The notes: generated from the sequence alone by a model not told the origin. A stretch of 64,000 nt of DNA from Sepiola atlantica (GCA_963556195.1 OY744537.1:21140226-21204225), one strand, 5' to 3'. Shown: positions 11,552 to 43,342, numbered from the stretch's first letter. Program-made: numbers and translations.

Positions 11552-12382
11552 TATCACTACTTTTGTAAAGGCTATGCCTCAAGACAATGGTAATTTTTAA
11601 GGTTGTTTGGAATTTTCTGGAAAACTAAGGTATATGGTAAACTGAAATTAAAATGCAATCAACTAGACCCTAGAACCTCTATCTCTGCCAAAAATCAGCT
11701 GAATCCATCAAATAATTGATGAGATACAGAGTGGCACACACGTATGTACGTATACACGGATAACACAAAATCACTCCTGACCTTTCTGGATCTCTAGGTT
11801 GCCTTGACTAATGATGCTGAAATTCTACACACTTATAGAACCTATCAAATGAAAATTTTGTGCAAAGTTTTAACTAATTTGGTTTATTGGTTTTTGAGTT
11901 ATGACTGATCAAAGAAATGAGATTTCTAGCATAGGTCATTTTTGAAGTCTATTAAGGGATAGAGTGCTCTCGTGCCTCCCTTGATTTTTTTTTTTGGGGG
12001 GGGGAAGGGAGGGTCGCCCTGCATATGATGTGTCATCTCTGCGGTATTATGAATATAGTCTGGCAGGATAAGGTCATTGATCGGTAAATACTGAAATGTG
12101 CAGGACTACCATCGATGGCGGATCGCTTAATACGAAATAATTTCAGATTGGTAGAGTATCTGGGTAGAATGGAAGCTGAATAAGTAACTGTTGTATTCTC
12201 GACTGCTTGGTAGAAGAATAAATCAGACTAATATTCAAAGATACAGTGAAAATAAACTTGAAATGGCGTAATATTAGCACCAGCAATTGGCAAAATCATG
12301 TGATAGACCGGATCAAGTGGAGAAGTAGGATCATGGTCTGGTGGCATTAACGAAACAAAACAGTCATTGTTGCCTCGACTAA

Positions 12383-12386
<4 letters not shown>
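11552..12386. other. Intergenic, nothing recognised
   Basis: No coding signal. It contains a run of T then G at 11985-12006 and ordinary AT-rich DNA. Confidence 0.5.

Positions 12387-12424
<38 letters not shown>
12387..12424. repeat. (TA)n microsatellite
   Basis: Perfect TA run of about 38 bp. Confidence 0.95.
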
Positions 12425-12427
<3 letters not shown>

Positions 12428-12892
12428 ATGAGAGATTATATCAATATAAATTACATTTATATTGACTAGAATAATTCCCGAAGGTGTCGAGTTTCAACTA
12501 GAAAGACAAAACAAGTTCAATGCTAATAGAGCTTATATATCATTAAAAAAATCATATCATTTTATACTAATTTATACTCTAATCAGGTCATGCGGTTTAC
12601 AATTGTTTCAAAAATATGCATAGTATACAAAATGTTCAAGTAGTCTCCTTCTTCTAATCCTGTATTTAATCCACGAGGGTAGCAATTCCTAGTATGGCCC
12701 GCACTGATGGTTGAACCTTCAACCTTCAGAAGACTGCACCTAGAACTGAATTTCACTTAGTACTTTATCCGTTACGCAATTCTAGTATGCATTTTGGAAG
12801 CCTTAAACCTATAGAAATACGTAGTGATAAATAGTAAGATGTGCAGTCTTACTATTTATCACTATAGATCATTACTTATTACTATACATTAC

Positions 12893-12909
12893 TATATATA
12901 TATATATAC

Positions 12910-12976
<67 letters not shown>
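12893..12976. repeat. (TA)n followed by (GA)n microsatellite
   Basis: A short TA run at 12893-12918 is followed by about 55 bp of GA. Open frames through it are artefacts of the repeat. Confidence 0.95.
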
Positions 12977-12979
<3 letters not shown>

Positions 12980-13014
12980 ATGGTAGTTTGCTTGACGCAT
13001 TGCTGGGAATAGTA

Positions 13015-13302
13015 GTAGTATGTTTTTAAAAGGCTTTGAACAATACAAATTCCGGGTAAGGAATTTTCCTCTGGTGTTTATTATTTTTGACAAAGGGAAG
13101 TTTCTTTTCCCGAAATATTAAATAAATGATTTTTATAATCGACCGAACATCACACAAACAGTTAACACCACACTTGCTGTGATGTAAGATTTTAGATAAA
13201 AATAAATAGTAAGTCACATTTCGTATTCGATTTATTATTTTTGTTCCTCTCAGCTTACATCTTATCCGGAATTTCCATTGCTCACAGCCTTTTAAAAACA
13301 TA

Positions 13303-13306
<4 letters not shown>
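13015..13306. mobile_element. Inverted-repeat element next to (TA)n
   Basis: The left arm (agtatgtttttaaaaggctt from 13017, through to caaattccgg) and right arm (ccggaatttc ... gccttttaaaaacatact to about 13304) are inverse copies of about 41 bp with several mismatches. The 210-bp interior has no recognised gene. It is bordered by a long TA array on the right. Confidence 0.7.
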
Positions 13307-13355
<49 letters not shown>

Positions 13356-13374
13356 CTACATTTTACTATACATA

Positions 13375-13426
<52 letters not shown>

Positions 13427-13903
13427 TATTACTATATATATTTTACTATATATATATATTTATATATATATTTATATACATATATATATTACTACATTTT
13501 ACTATATATATATATATTTATATATATATTTATATACATATATATATATTACTACATTTTACTATATATATATTTATATATATATTTATATACATATATA
13601 TATATATTTATATATATATATATATATATATTTATATACATATATATTATATTTATATACATATATATATATATTACTACATTTTACTATATATATATAT
13701 TTATATATATATATATTTATATACATATATATATTACTACATTTTACTATATATATATATTTATATACATATATATATATATTACTACATTTTACTATAT
13801 ATATATATTTATATATATATATATATATTTATATACATATATATATATTACTACATTTTACTATATATATATTTATATATATATATAAATATATATTACT
13901 ACA

Positions 13904-13980
<77 letters not shown>
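13306..13980. repeat. Compound (TA)n array with higher-order unit
   Basis: TA-rich array in which attactacattttacta recurs about eight times (13355, 13487, 13549, 13674, 13733, 13782, 13851, 13897), spaced 50-130 bp apart by TA and TTTATATACATA tracts. It ends in a pure TA run (13911-13978). Confidence 0.9.
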
Positions 13981-13984
<4 letters not shown>

Positions 13985-14455
13985 AATTTTTTCATCGGAA
14001 ACCTTTGTCTATGTTTGTGATAATTCGAAAACTACCTCTAATAAATGCAGACTTTACAAAATTAGACTTCTTTTTATACCTTCATTTAAAAATGTTCGTG
14101 TTTATAAAGTTAAAAAAAAGTTATTCCAAAATGGAGTAACGATGTATATCGGCTTCAGAACATATAATTCAGCAAAGATGAATAAATATGAAATGTTTTG
14201 TCAAAGTTAGTCTGGCTTCATTTGCAACTTCGAAATCTATCCGGATGAAGGCAAACGCCACAAGAAACAAATATGATCTGTATTAGAGCCATGTATTTAT
14301 TGTTGGTATTGCGTACATCAATACAATTATTACAACGGCGTTTCTGCAGCTGAAATATTACTAGCAAAGTAAACATTCGTCTGTCGTACGATGAGAGATA
14401 ACAGTGGTTTGTCAACGGATCTAAAAGAAACGCCAAATGCTCTTTATAGATTGGG
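13981..14455. other. Intergenic, nothing recognised
   Basis: AT-rich DNA without recognisable gene or repeat, up to the target-site duplication of the next SINE. Confidence 0.5.
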
Positions 14456-14466
14456 AAATACATTTT

Positions 14467-14837
14467 AAAAATACTTACCTGGCACACGCTAGGAAGTAAG
14501 TGTAGTATCTGTTCCGATGGATACTGCACCCTATAGACGGGTGTCGTCTTGTCCTTCGGGGCTTGATTCCACCTGTCTGTGGGTTTGTCCTGTGCAGTGC
14601 TAGGAGGTCCACCCTCCCAGGCTTCGCCTCCCCTCTTTGGGGAGGAGTAAGTTTATTGCTTACTGCTTGAGGCGCCCCTACCGGGGAATGCCGACGGGGC
14701 TGCCCAGGCAATTTTTAAATGGCCAGAGTGCTCACCTCTCTTTTAACCCCACTTACTTGACCCAAGCTGTGGTCACATCTTACTTGTGGGAGTAAGATAA
14801 AACTGGCTTTGTGCCTAACTCCTGCAGAGGAGTAAAT
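14467..14837 (+). mobile_element. snRNA-headed SINE with U1-like 5' end joined to U2-derived head (copy B)
   Basis: Bounded by an 11-bp direct repeat aaatacatttt (14456-14466 and 14838-14848). After AAAA it reads ATACTTACCTGGCA (14471-14484), identical to the first 14 nt of U1 snRNA. A 16-nt linker follows, then tgtagtatctgttccgatgg, the U2-derived head shared by the other copies. The body and long 3' tail (gcctaactcctgcagaggag) are typical. The U1 assignment rests on 14 nt, but its position directly inside the duplication supports it. Confidence 0.85.
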
Positions 14838-14848
14838 AAATACATTTT

Positions 14849-15854
14849 TATGAAAATGCCCCATTGTTCATATTCCACGAACAGAGAGAAGATTAGTGTA
14901 TGGAATTCACTGGAAAGCGAAAAAGAATTCTATAGATGGCATTGTACGAGTCGCATGTTTTGAAGTACTGTTTTCTCTTGATGTACATAAATATAGTTTA
15001 GCGCTGAGTAATTGGCCCATCGACCAATAGAATGGCCTAGCGTATGAATACAGTTTGTTGGACCAGTTTTTCGAAGCGCGTCCAAGCAAGTGTTTTTTTT
15101 TTACGTTCAAACAGTTGGAATCAGGTCGCACAAGGAAACGGACGGGCTAAGGCTGGTGCCGTTCAAATCACCATCTTAGAATTAGAATCTGAGAGGATGC
15201 GTGGTACCCCACTTTTTGGGGTGAAGATTCATCTTCAATTCTGCCCCCCAAAAGCTATTTTCTGTTAAATAATAATTACGTCTTATACTCCTTCTGTGAA
15301 TAAGATAGACATTTTATGCCCCTTAAAAGCCCCTTAAAAATACTCCAAAGAAACTGACATTTGGGGAATATTTATTAATTGATGTCAAATACCTATTGCT
15401 ACCATTTCACAAAAATCTGAAGTATCAAAATTTTCACGCATAAAACGAAATTTTAGTCTTCATTACCCACTCTTACGCCTAGCAACTGTATTTCAAAATT
15501 CATAATGATCGGTTACTTAGTTTAGGAGTGAATCCTCTACATATAAACACATACCTAACTTTATATAGATAAGAAGATTTATAGTCACGCGCCAATTATT
15601 TTATACTTTCCGTTAAGTGCAATTAATTTTGTAAAACTTTCGAACCTGATTAGTGTGTTTAGTTTTAATGTCCATTTTCATTCTTTTTGTTTGCATGCGG
15701 GCGGGAATTTGGTGTCTTTTTGTCGAATGCATTTAATACTATCTAATGTATCATCTGTTTGATTAAAATCTTTATTTATTTGGGAGTAGGGTGATTTTTG
15801 TCTGATACTATGTTTGTGGTTATTGAATCTAGATCATCAGCACAGCCCCCAGAC
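14849..15854. other. Intergenic, nothing recognised
   Basis: AT-rich sequence; no gene or family recognised. Confidence 0.5.
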
Positions 15855-16742
15855 CAACCCTTCCTTGTTGTGGAAAAGGTGGTTGCAATGTGGTACTGTC
15901 AGAGCTATGTGGTCTGTAACTCCGGTTCGGTATCAGGGCCGCAACCCAGCTAACAGGGCTCTGGTGAAAACCCAGAAAGAATTCGCATAAGGATCTTTCG
16001 TCCTCTGGTCGCCTCTACCTCTGCGTGTGGCAGGCAAGAGTGCACCAGGCACGGAACTTGCAAATACATGGGCTGAGGATAACAACAATTTTTCTGCGCA
16101 TGCGCAACCGCCACTGTTTTCTGTGTTCTGAGCCAAATCTTTTCCGATTTTGTATGCAACCGCTGGATCTTGCTGCTCTGGGTGTCGAGGTTGAACCTGC
16201 AATTTTGCACGTTTGATGCGACCAACAGGGCACGATCTTTGTGGGATCTGTGTAGAAGTTCGATTCGCTAAATAGACAAACAGACAGACCAATCAACAAG
16301 AGTCCTCCCCCCAAAGTCCAACACTTCGTCACCGTGATAAAGGCGGTTGTGGTAGTCAGAGATATAGCGTCTGGAACTCTAATTCGTAGTAGGGCCACAC
16401 ATGGCGGACAGTTTGGTACCAAGCGACATATGGCCACAGTTCGACTAACAGGGCTCTGGTAAAAATACAGGAGGAGTCGGCATCAGAATCTGTCGTCTTC
16501 TGGTCGTTTCTGACTCTGCATGTGACAAGCAAAAACATGTCAGGCGCGAAACCTATAATCAATGGAATGAAGTTCGTAACGTTGTTTCTGCGTAACCTTT
16601 GTTGTTTTAGGCCAAACTTTGTATACGACTGCTGAAGTGGAAATTTGCAGATCAAGTGAATAGCCGCGATCAACATGGCGTGATGTTCGTGGGTTCAATG
16701 TAGAAGTACGGTTCACTAAACAAACAGACAAATCATCATCAG
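15855..16742. repeat. Divergent two-unit tandem duplication (about 450 bp unit)
   Basis: Unit 1 (about 15855-16310) and unit 2 (about 16320-16742) align along their length. Both carry aacagggctctggt, a CTCTG plus TGTGGCAGGCAAG-like block, a ttttgtatgcaac / tttgtatacgac block and a near-identical end (gtagaagttcgattcgct versus gtagaagtacggttcact, then aacagacaga). GC content is higher than the surroundings. Open frames are broken and unlike each other, so probably non-coding repeat DNA. Confidence 0.75.
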
Positions 16743-18600
16743 CAGCAGCGGACTCAAAATATTAGTTTTGTTTGCAATGTAGACAAGACGATAATCGTTC
16801 TTTCTTAGACTTAGACTTAGGAACTTCCACGTCATGAGACGCATTGAGCCAGTAAAAATATTCCACCGCGTTCGGTCTTTAGCCGGATCCACAGTTTCAT
16901 TTTAGCTTCTGCCCGTTACTTGCAAATCTCTCTCGATTGTTTGCTTCCGGTTAATTTCTGGTCCTCTTTTTTCTTCTTTTGCAATCTAGGATCCACTGAA
17001 GCACTTGGTTCGCAATTCTCTCCGGAGCAAATCCTAGGGCATGTCCGAGCCAGCCTCGACGTCATTTGCAGATTATTGACGATACAAGCTGTTGGTTAGT
17101 GCGGTGTCTGACTTCCTGGTTCCTTTCTATAATAACTATAGTTATTTAATTCTTTAACAGACTTTATTTCAATAATGCTATTCTTTTTCTTCACCTTTAT
17201 GGATACCCAAACACGATAAACGCATAATTCATTAATAACATTATTTAATCTTAGCAATCCGAAAAACACACATGTGTGATACTGAATTATGCAATGAAAA
17301 AGTGTTCCGCCAAGTTTTACAGTGTATAACCATACCCACGCACCGACCGCTTACCCCTAACGCATGTACCGCGGTCTTCTTCATGTAGAACCACGTGCTG
17401 TCCCAACTCGACGACTGTCAACCTCAACGTTGTGTTTCCGTGGCCTTCTTCTTTGTTTTCATCGTCTATCCACTGACGAATCGTCGAGGACACAGCACTG
17501 GTCCACAAGTTAAAATAGAAAAACACCACTCACGATAAAGAACACAAACACATATACGTTGTGTATAATTTAGTTTGAACTATGAGTGTGTGTGACTGTC
17601 GAGGCCCCATTGTCGTTTTTCAAGTCGTCAGCTCATCTCATCGTTTTCCCGGTCCGATGCGCTCTCTCGGGAGGTTAGATCCTAACTGCCGGGAGGTTCG
17701 ATTCTAACTGTTCGTCTTCTCTCCGAAACCTAAACTCGTCAACTTTTGCCATAAACTTTACTGTCGTCAACTGTCGTAAAACTAACCTACCTTACTGTAG
17801 TCAGGTGTCGTAAAACACTGTCACTCCTAAAATGTCGTGTCCAGTGTTATTTTCTTAGTGACCTGTCCTGAACAATGGAAATTGACCACTCCCGCATCGT
17901 CTTTTGTCTCTTTCGATGAGTCATTTCCTATCCCGTATTTTCTTTTGTCTTTGTCGATTAGTCACTTCCTATCCTGTCGGTCTTCATTGTATCACATTCA
18001 TCTCCTTGACCATTTTGGCATTCTAGTGTAGCCGGTGACGGGAAGCACAATGCAACAGTTCACAATTTGCATACATAATAAGAAACAGGCACAGATTGTT
18101 CGCAAGACTTGTTGAACATGGGTGTTTGTGTGTGTGTTGTTTGCTAGGGATCTATACGATGTCCGTTGATCGTTGTCTGGTCATGTTAGCTCAAGTGACA
18201 ACCTTCTTTGTCCCACGCCGAGATCCTTTTCTTGACGTTTCCCTCGTCGGTCTCCTCAGCAGTCAGTGTCCCCCCAAATATATCTACTTTCAACCGGAAA
18301 CTGGATACATCCGGTTGCCTACCGGAACTGACCTCCTCTGTTTGTTTCCTCAGTTTACTTTCTCCATCGCTATCCGGCAAGCCAGAAAGTTAATAAACAA
18401 CCGTCATGACGTCACTGCTCTGTGCAACACAATGAGTCCGTTGCTTTCATATTGTCATTTACTTCCTAGCCAATCTCTTCCAGTGATCCTAGTTTGTGGG
18501 GGACATCCTATTTTATCACTACGGTACGTGAACGCTAGTATAACAATAATACATAATTACTTTTATTAAATCTATTTATTATTATGATAAAACTTTATCG
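16743..18600. other. GC-richer non-coding block with short internal tandem repeats
   Basis: Two small internal duplications are visible: gggaggttagatcctaactg, repeated with changes 26 bp later (17670-17715), and tcttttgtctctttcgatga, repeated about 40 bp later (17901-17980). A plus-strand open frame at 18096-18569 (157 codons) has no recognisable domain and unlikely composition, so I do not call it a gene. The block may be an old LTR-type repeat, but that is a guess. Confidence 0.45.
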
Positions 18601-19004
18601 GAAAATATATTGAGCGTTTTATATGTACAAATGTCAATTGTCTTGATTTGGTTAAGTTTCGGAGTCATGTCTGAAGGACAATTTTAGAGAAGTAATTTTT
18701 ATGTTATTATAGATGTAAGCATGCACAGGTGGCATGTTTAGTGGAGTGCATATATGCATGCGACAGACGGCAGGCCAGCAATGGGAGAAATATTTAACAA
18801 AGAGAAGAAGGTCCATCCGAGAAATGGGAAATATATCTGGCTTTGTGGTTTGATCACCAAGAATTTGATTGCTCCATTTGGAAAAGTTATTGCATCTCTA
18901 AACGGGGGTACATGTTATTATATATAATAGTTTGTCAGTACTGTAGAAAATGACATATTTTTCTTTTTACTAAAAATGGTCACCACCATATCAAAGTCAA
19001 AAGC
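18601..19004. other. Intergenic, nothing recognised
   Basis: No recognisable gene or repeat. Confidence 0.5.
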
Positions 19005-19947
19005 TACATAAGGATAAGGGTTACTGAGATAAAATTATTATCAGTACCAAGTTCGAATACTTGTGGGGACAGTTTATGACACGAATCTGTTGACATTGGA
19101 TTTGAAGACGACCAAGTTGTAATCTGCATGGAAGCAGTCCCGTGGTAATGTGTTCCACATATGGGAAGCCCTTGCGAAGAAGCCTTGTTCGTAGAAATTC
19201 CGCCTGACGCTAGACACATGGAGGAGGAAAGGAAAACCCTTGTGATTGTAAGAGAAATTCTTGTTGCGAATGTCTTAAAAGAATAAACCAGAGATTAGAG
19301 CTCAGTTGAGCACCTTCCATGGAAATAACGATAGAGTAGAGAGAGACTAGCAACGTCTTTTCTGTGGGGAAGGGGCCGTAAGGAACACAACAGAAGAGAT
19401 AATTCCCCACTATGTTTCGGAATCGATTTTGCACTCTGTTAAAGCAACGAACGGTGCTTTGAGCGGCACCTCACCAAATGTGGCAACAGTAGTCCATCTT
19501 AAGACGTATCTGATTCTGATATAGGTAGAGGATTGCATCTGGAGGTTGGACGTAAGTCTTCTATTTTCGGTCTTGAGCGAAAGTCAGTCCTCAGAGCTTA
19601 TCAAAGTAGGGGGGATTCCTCAAGGAGAGAGCCATTCATTTCGACTTATACAAAATAAGAATTCAGACGTTGGTGATGGAAGGAGAGAAACTTGGTTTTA
19701 GCATAAATAAAATTAATACGCCCCCCCATTGCATTACGTGCTCCAGATCATAATAGACAGAATAAGCGAGAGTTCGATTGCTAGTGCTCTTCGAGGTGCT
19801 GCCATAGACAGTTGTGGCATCTGCGTAGACGTCAAAAAATGATCCCAGAACATGATTTGCAAAATATTTAATGAAGATTAGGAAGAGAGTTTGGTCCAGG
19901 ATAGATCCTTGAGGCACACCGGCATTGCTACTATGCGCCTAAGACCT
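19005..19947 (-). mobile_element. APE-type LINE, degenerate reverse transcriptase fragment
   Basis: The minus strand from 19917 reads MPQGSILDQTLFLIFI (PQGS motif of the LINE RT) and then VYADATTVYG, the catalytic YADD box with the second Asp changed to Ala, so inactive even if expressed. Downstream pieces near 19210-19500 are the frame-broken C-terminal part. More diverged than the 9.1 and 43.4 kb copies. A SINE was inserted at its upstream edge (19948). Confidence 0.75.
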
Positions 19948-20279
19948 TTTGGCTAAGATCAAAGTGTAGTATCTGTTCCGATGGATACTGCCCCCCATAG
20001 ACTGGTATTGTCTTGGCCTTCGGGGCTTGATTTACGCCGGTCTATGGGTCTGTCCTGTGCAGTTCTAGGAGGTCCACCCTCCCAGGCTTTACCTCCCCTC
20101 TTTGGGGAGGAGTAAGTTTATTGCTTACTGCCTGAGGCGCCCCTACCGGGGAATGCCGACGGGGCTGCCCAGGCAATTTTTAAACCTCACTTTCCCAACC
20201 CGACCTCGGGTCACATCTTACTTGTGGGAGTAAGATAAAAACTGGCCTTGTGCCTAACTCCTGGAGAGGAGTAAATCAA
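19948..20279 (+). mobile_element. U2-snRNA-headed SINE, long-tail subfamily (copy C)
   Basis: Flanked by a perfect 19-bp target-site duplication, tactatgcgcctaagacct (19929-19947 and 20280-20298). The copy begins tttggctaagatcaaagtgt, so it lost about the first 13 nt of the U2 head. It ends ctggagaggagtaaatcaa. The duplication fixes both ends of the element and shows target-primed retrotransposition. Confidence 0.95.
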
Positions 20280-20298
20280 TACTATGCGCCTAAGACCT

Positions 20299-21183
20299 CC
20301 CCATAATCAGCTTTGCTTCCTAGTTGTCTTGTTTACATTAGAACCAATGCTAATACTCCATTGTCGATTCTTGCGTTCACTTAAATATATTGAATTGTAC
20401 CCTATAGTGTCATACACAAAGGGATAGCTATTTATGATATAGATACTGAAACAGGGGCACAAAGGGGTATTCTGGCATAGAAGTTCGCGTCATGTGTAGT
20501 CAGATATGCTGGACACCTAGATTGGATGGAAGACGCCAGCATCTCTAACCAATTCTTATATAGCGTCTGCAGCATGGTAAAAGTCCGAGACACAAGATGT
20601 AGAAATGTTTTAAAGGTGCCATCAAAGACAACCTTAAGAATCTGGACTATCATATTCGCTATCGGATGCTTTGGTGTTTGTTCCTATTAAAATGGAAACG
20701 TATGAAGTCAGGAACAAACACTGTGATACTCAATTTTTTACAAGCAATTTCGTATTAAGCGGTTTTAGAATGATAAACTGGGGGTTTGGGTTCGCGCTGA
20801 ATCCTATAACGAATAAAAACGACGTTTAAAAACACTGATGGCGTTGTGTGGGAAGGCATAAGGGACATTTGTAGCCCCCCCCCCCCAAGCCCATAACCAT
20901 TTTATTCTTATTCTTTAATTTCTATAATGTTCAATTCATAAATGAAACAAAGTAAAACGTCGTCTTTGTTATGTATGTATGTCCAGCGCTAACGCAGACC
21001 CCACGATAGTATTGAAAACAAAACAAAGCAAAAAACAAATAAACAAACTATAATACAAAATTAATATCACTATTGGACTTTTCGTAAAATTTGACTAAAA
21101 GAAGTTGTTTTATTTGGTATAAGACTTTCTTTTTAATTACATATTCGGACAAAGACGACCCCCCACAGAGATACATACATTAA

Positions 21184-21186
<3 letters not shown>
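20299..21186. other. Non-coding; possible MULE transposase scrap
   Basis: A minus-strand frame at 20432-20653 contains VFDGTFKTFLHLVSRTFTM, which recalls the DGTFK plus Y-T-I-H region of MULE-type transposases; this is weak. At 20975-21018 a short piece (gcgctaacgcagaccccacg) also occurs at 48237, marking a dispersed repeat. C-run at 20877-20886. Confidence 0.35.
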
Positions 21187-21241
<55 letters not shown>

Positions 21242-21443
21242 TTAGGCAGCAAGTCATTATCTAAGCAAGCGTTGTTGAACATCACGGAACTTTCGCGCTC
21301 GAGAAAATGGCCGAATTAAAAACTATCGGCGAAGTACTATACGGATTGCTACCTGAAACCAGAAAGATGGCTCGACGGTTTGAGAACCTCACGAGGAAAA
21401 TATACAAACGCGAAAGTTCCGTGATTTTCAACAACGCTTGCTT

Positions 21444-21489
<46 letters not shown>

Positions 21490-21567
21490 TTAATGTATGT
21501 ATATATATATGAGAGAGAATATATATATATATATATATTCTCTCTCATATATATATACATACATTAA

Positions 21568-21607
<40 letters not shown>
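21187..21607. mobile_element. Inverted-repeat element between (TA)n runs, with short ORF
   Basis: The TA runs at 21187-21234, 21447-21487 and 21570-21607 frame two palindromic segments. In the first, ctaagcaagcgttgttgaac (from 21260) through to gaactttcgcg is answered by the inverse cgcgaaagttc through to gcttgcttag (ending 21447). The interior (from 21307, +) encodes MAELKTIGEVLYGLLPETRK and on to VIFNNACLD, then runs into TA repeat. The same protein block recurs degraded at 45.38-45.48 kb, so it is part of a repeat family; an N-terminal piece of a Penelope-like element is possible but not shown. Confidence 0.6.
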
Positions 21608-21611
<4 letters not shown>

Positions 21612-21714
21612 ATAACAGACTTCACCTGCTTGATTATGCCTTTTTTATTTTCTCAATTTTTCTAATGATCTTTTTTGTGTTAAAACCGCAAAAAAGATCA
21701 TAATAATATATGTT

Positions 21715-21770
21715 CCATATGTATCACGAACTTTTTAGATTCTTTGTCGAATCATCTTCAGGTGACAAAA
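21715..21770 (-). mobile_element. Possible Penelope-like 3' end motif
   Basis: The minus strand reads cctgaagatgattcgacaaa then gaatctaaaaagttcgtgat. This style of palindromic CTGAAGATGATTCG end is common at the 3' side of reverse-transcribed elements with a Penelope-like layout. No coding part is attached. Confidence 0.3.
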
Positions 21771-21907
21771 AAAACAAAACAATGAATAATTCGAACTTCC
21801 GCCAAACCTTTTTAAATTATTGTTTTTACAAAAGTAAAATTTGAATATAATAAATGAATAACAAACATGAATTGATTTTTTTTCTTATTATTTTGTTTAA
21901 AAGCAAG

Positions 21908-21913
21908 TTTATT
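21908..21913 (-). promoter_or_regulatory. Polyadenylation signal AATAAA of right cathepsin gene
   Basis: AATAAA on the minus strand, 34 bp after the stop codon, the same distance as in the left gene. Confidence 0.75.
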
Positions 21914-21947
21914 CCATTAAATACATCCAATAAATATTAAAATAGTT

Positions 21948-41489
<19,542 letters not shown>

Positions 41490-41639
41490 AGTGTTGTCCA
41501 AAACTAGGGTATAATCAGAAACCTGGCATGATTAAAAGACGGAAGAGAGAAAATACATGAAATTAAAATACGATAAGGAGAATTCAATGATGTATTTATT
41601 TCATTCAAAATTTTTTTTACATTAAAAATAATTTAATGA

Positions 41640-41660
41640 GAGATAGATAGATAGATAGAA

Positions 41661-41750
<90 letters not shown>

Positions 41751-42270
41751 TAAAAGGATAATGCAAGAAAGAATTAGAAAGAGGGTGTAAATGAAAAGAC
41801 AAAGAAAGAAAGATATAGAGGGTTTTTGTAAGATAAAAGAAGATAGAAAGAAATGAGAAATTGGTAAAGAAAGAAAGGGAGTATTAAAAGAAGGAAACGA
41901 AAGAAAGTGAAAGAGAGTCTCAAAAGTAAAAAAAAAGAAAGAAAGAATGAATAGAAAAGTTAAAAAGGCAAAAACGAAAGAAAGAAAGATAAAGAGAGTC
42001 TAAAAAAGAAGGAAAAAAAAGAGAAAGGGTGTCTAAAAGAAAGTGAACGAGAGTCTAAAAAGATAAGAAATAAGATAATGAAAATAATTACAAAAAATAG
42101 GAGAAAAAATAAGGTCTAACGAGACAAAAAAGAGAAAAATGGCCCAAAAGAAAGAAAGGATGAAATAAAAAAGAAAGAAAGGATGTAATAAAAAAGAAAG
42201 AAAGGATGTAATAAAAAAGAAAGAAAGGATGTAATAAAAAAGAAAACCGAGGAAAAAGACAGAAAGAAAG
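41640..42270. repeat. Purine tract: (GA)n and (GAAA)n-rich, about 630 bp
   Basis: The + strand is almost all A and G: (GATA)4, (GA)n at 41662-41750 with a GT interruption, then degenerate GAAAGA units, including three copies of aaagaaagaaaggatgtaat near 42170-42240. Its counterpart in the duplicate unit is 46020-46340. Confidence 0.9.
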
Positions 42271-42885
42271 AGTTGATTGGACTATCGGAAAAAAAGTTCT
42301 GGTGTGTCGATCCCATTTGATTTCTCTGTAATACGTCGCATACTAGCGTATGCAACTGAGTAACATTGTATATTCTACATTAGATATCTATATCTGATGA
42401 TAATGGTAAATATTGTATAATATTGTTTTATTTTTATAAATATGAAAGTTTCGGTTATAGACACCAACACTCCACTATAACAAGATGCATCGTCTTTGTA
42501 ATGCAATATTTCCTGACCATTTCTGTCTTTTTTTTCTATCGAATAAATGAAAAGCAAATTTAACGTCTTAATAGAAAAGAAAAATGGGTATGTCCAAAGT
42601 GATACATATTGGATATAGAAACACGGTGTTGTCTGGGTAGAAAGGAAAACGATCACATATAGAAGTATAGCAAGAAATATTCCCAGGTGCATAATAAAAC
42701 AATTTTAAGAGGAAACGACGTTGATTTTGTTTTGTTTTTTTGTAGAAATTGATTTTTAAGTAAAATCAGATTTGAAAGAAAACATGGCGTCGATAAACAA
42801 GAATTTCAGAAAATAATTGAAAAAAAAAAATAAAACACAATTAATAGCTAAACAAGCGGAGGAAAAATAAATATTTTATGCTTAC

Positions 42886-42932
42886 TTTCTGGTGTATGAA
42901 CTGAATAATTAATCGAACAGGGGTTTATATAG
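42886..42932 (-). promoter_or_regulatory. TATA box and untranslated first exon of right cathepsin gene
   Basis: On the minus strand CTATATAAA (42932-42924) is followed about 30 bp later by cagttcatacaccagaaa and the donor gtaagc (42885). The next exon begins at 41522 with a good acceptor and carries the ATG. The same layout is conserved in the duplicate at 47.1 kb, which supports function. The transcription start is inferred near 42897. Confidence 0.7.
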
Positions 42933-43340
42933 TTTCAAAGTAAATAAACAAAATAAGAAAACAAAACAAAATGAATCAAAGGAACTTTGATTACTAAAAA
43001 CGAAATTTGAATTTTTGAGAATGACCGACGAAAAATGGACAAAGTTCGAATAAGCACCGTTGATACTATAAACAATTATAAACATGCAGTCTATTTTTGG
43101 ACATTTTTTTCATTAAACAAACGAATGATGAATACAGAAGGGATGGGTTTTTATTCCAAGCAAATGTCATTGAAATAATCGCACGACCCGCTGAAATTTA
43201 AAAGACCAGCAAATCAAATTTAATTGAATTCTTTTATTTTGCTGAGTTATTTTTCTTTTCATGTTTTATTACTACACTAGAGTATCTGTTGTTCTTTAAA
43301 AAATGGCGAACCAATAAATCAAGCATTAAAAAAATGGCTA

Positions 43341-43342
<2 letters not shown>

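Noticed and set aside
18096..18569. 157-codon open frame on the plus strand
   Set aside because: No recognisable domain, unlikely composition (many Cys, Leu, Ser), and it lies in a GC-richer repeat-like block. Probably chance.
41490..41501. Upstream start for the cathepsin gene four codons before the ATG
   Set aside because: The codon there is TTG, not ATG; the ATG at 41489 gives a normal signal peptide.
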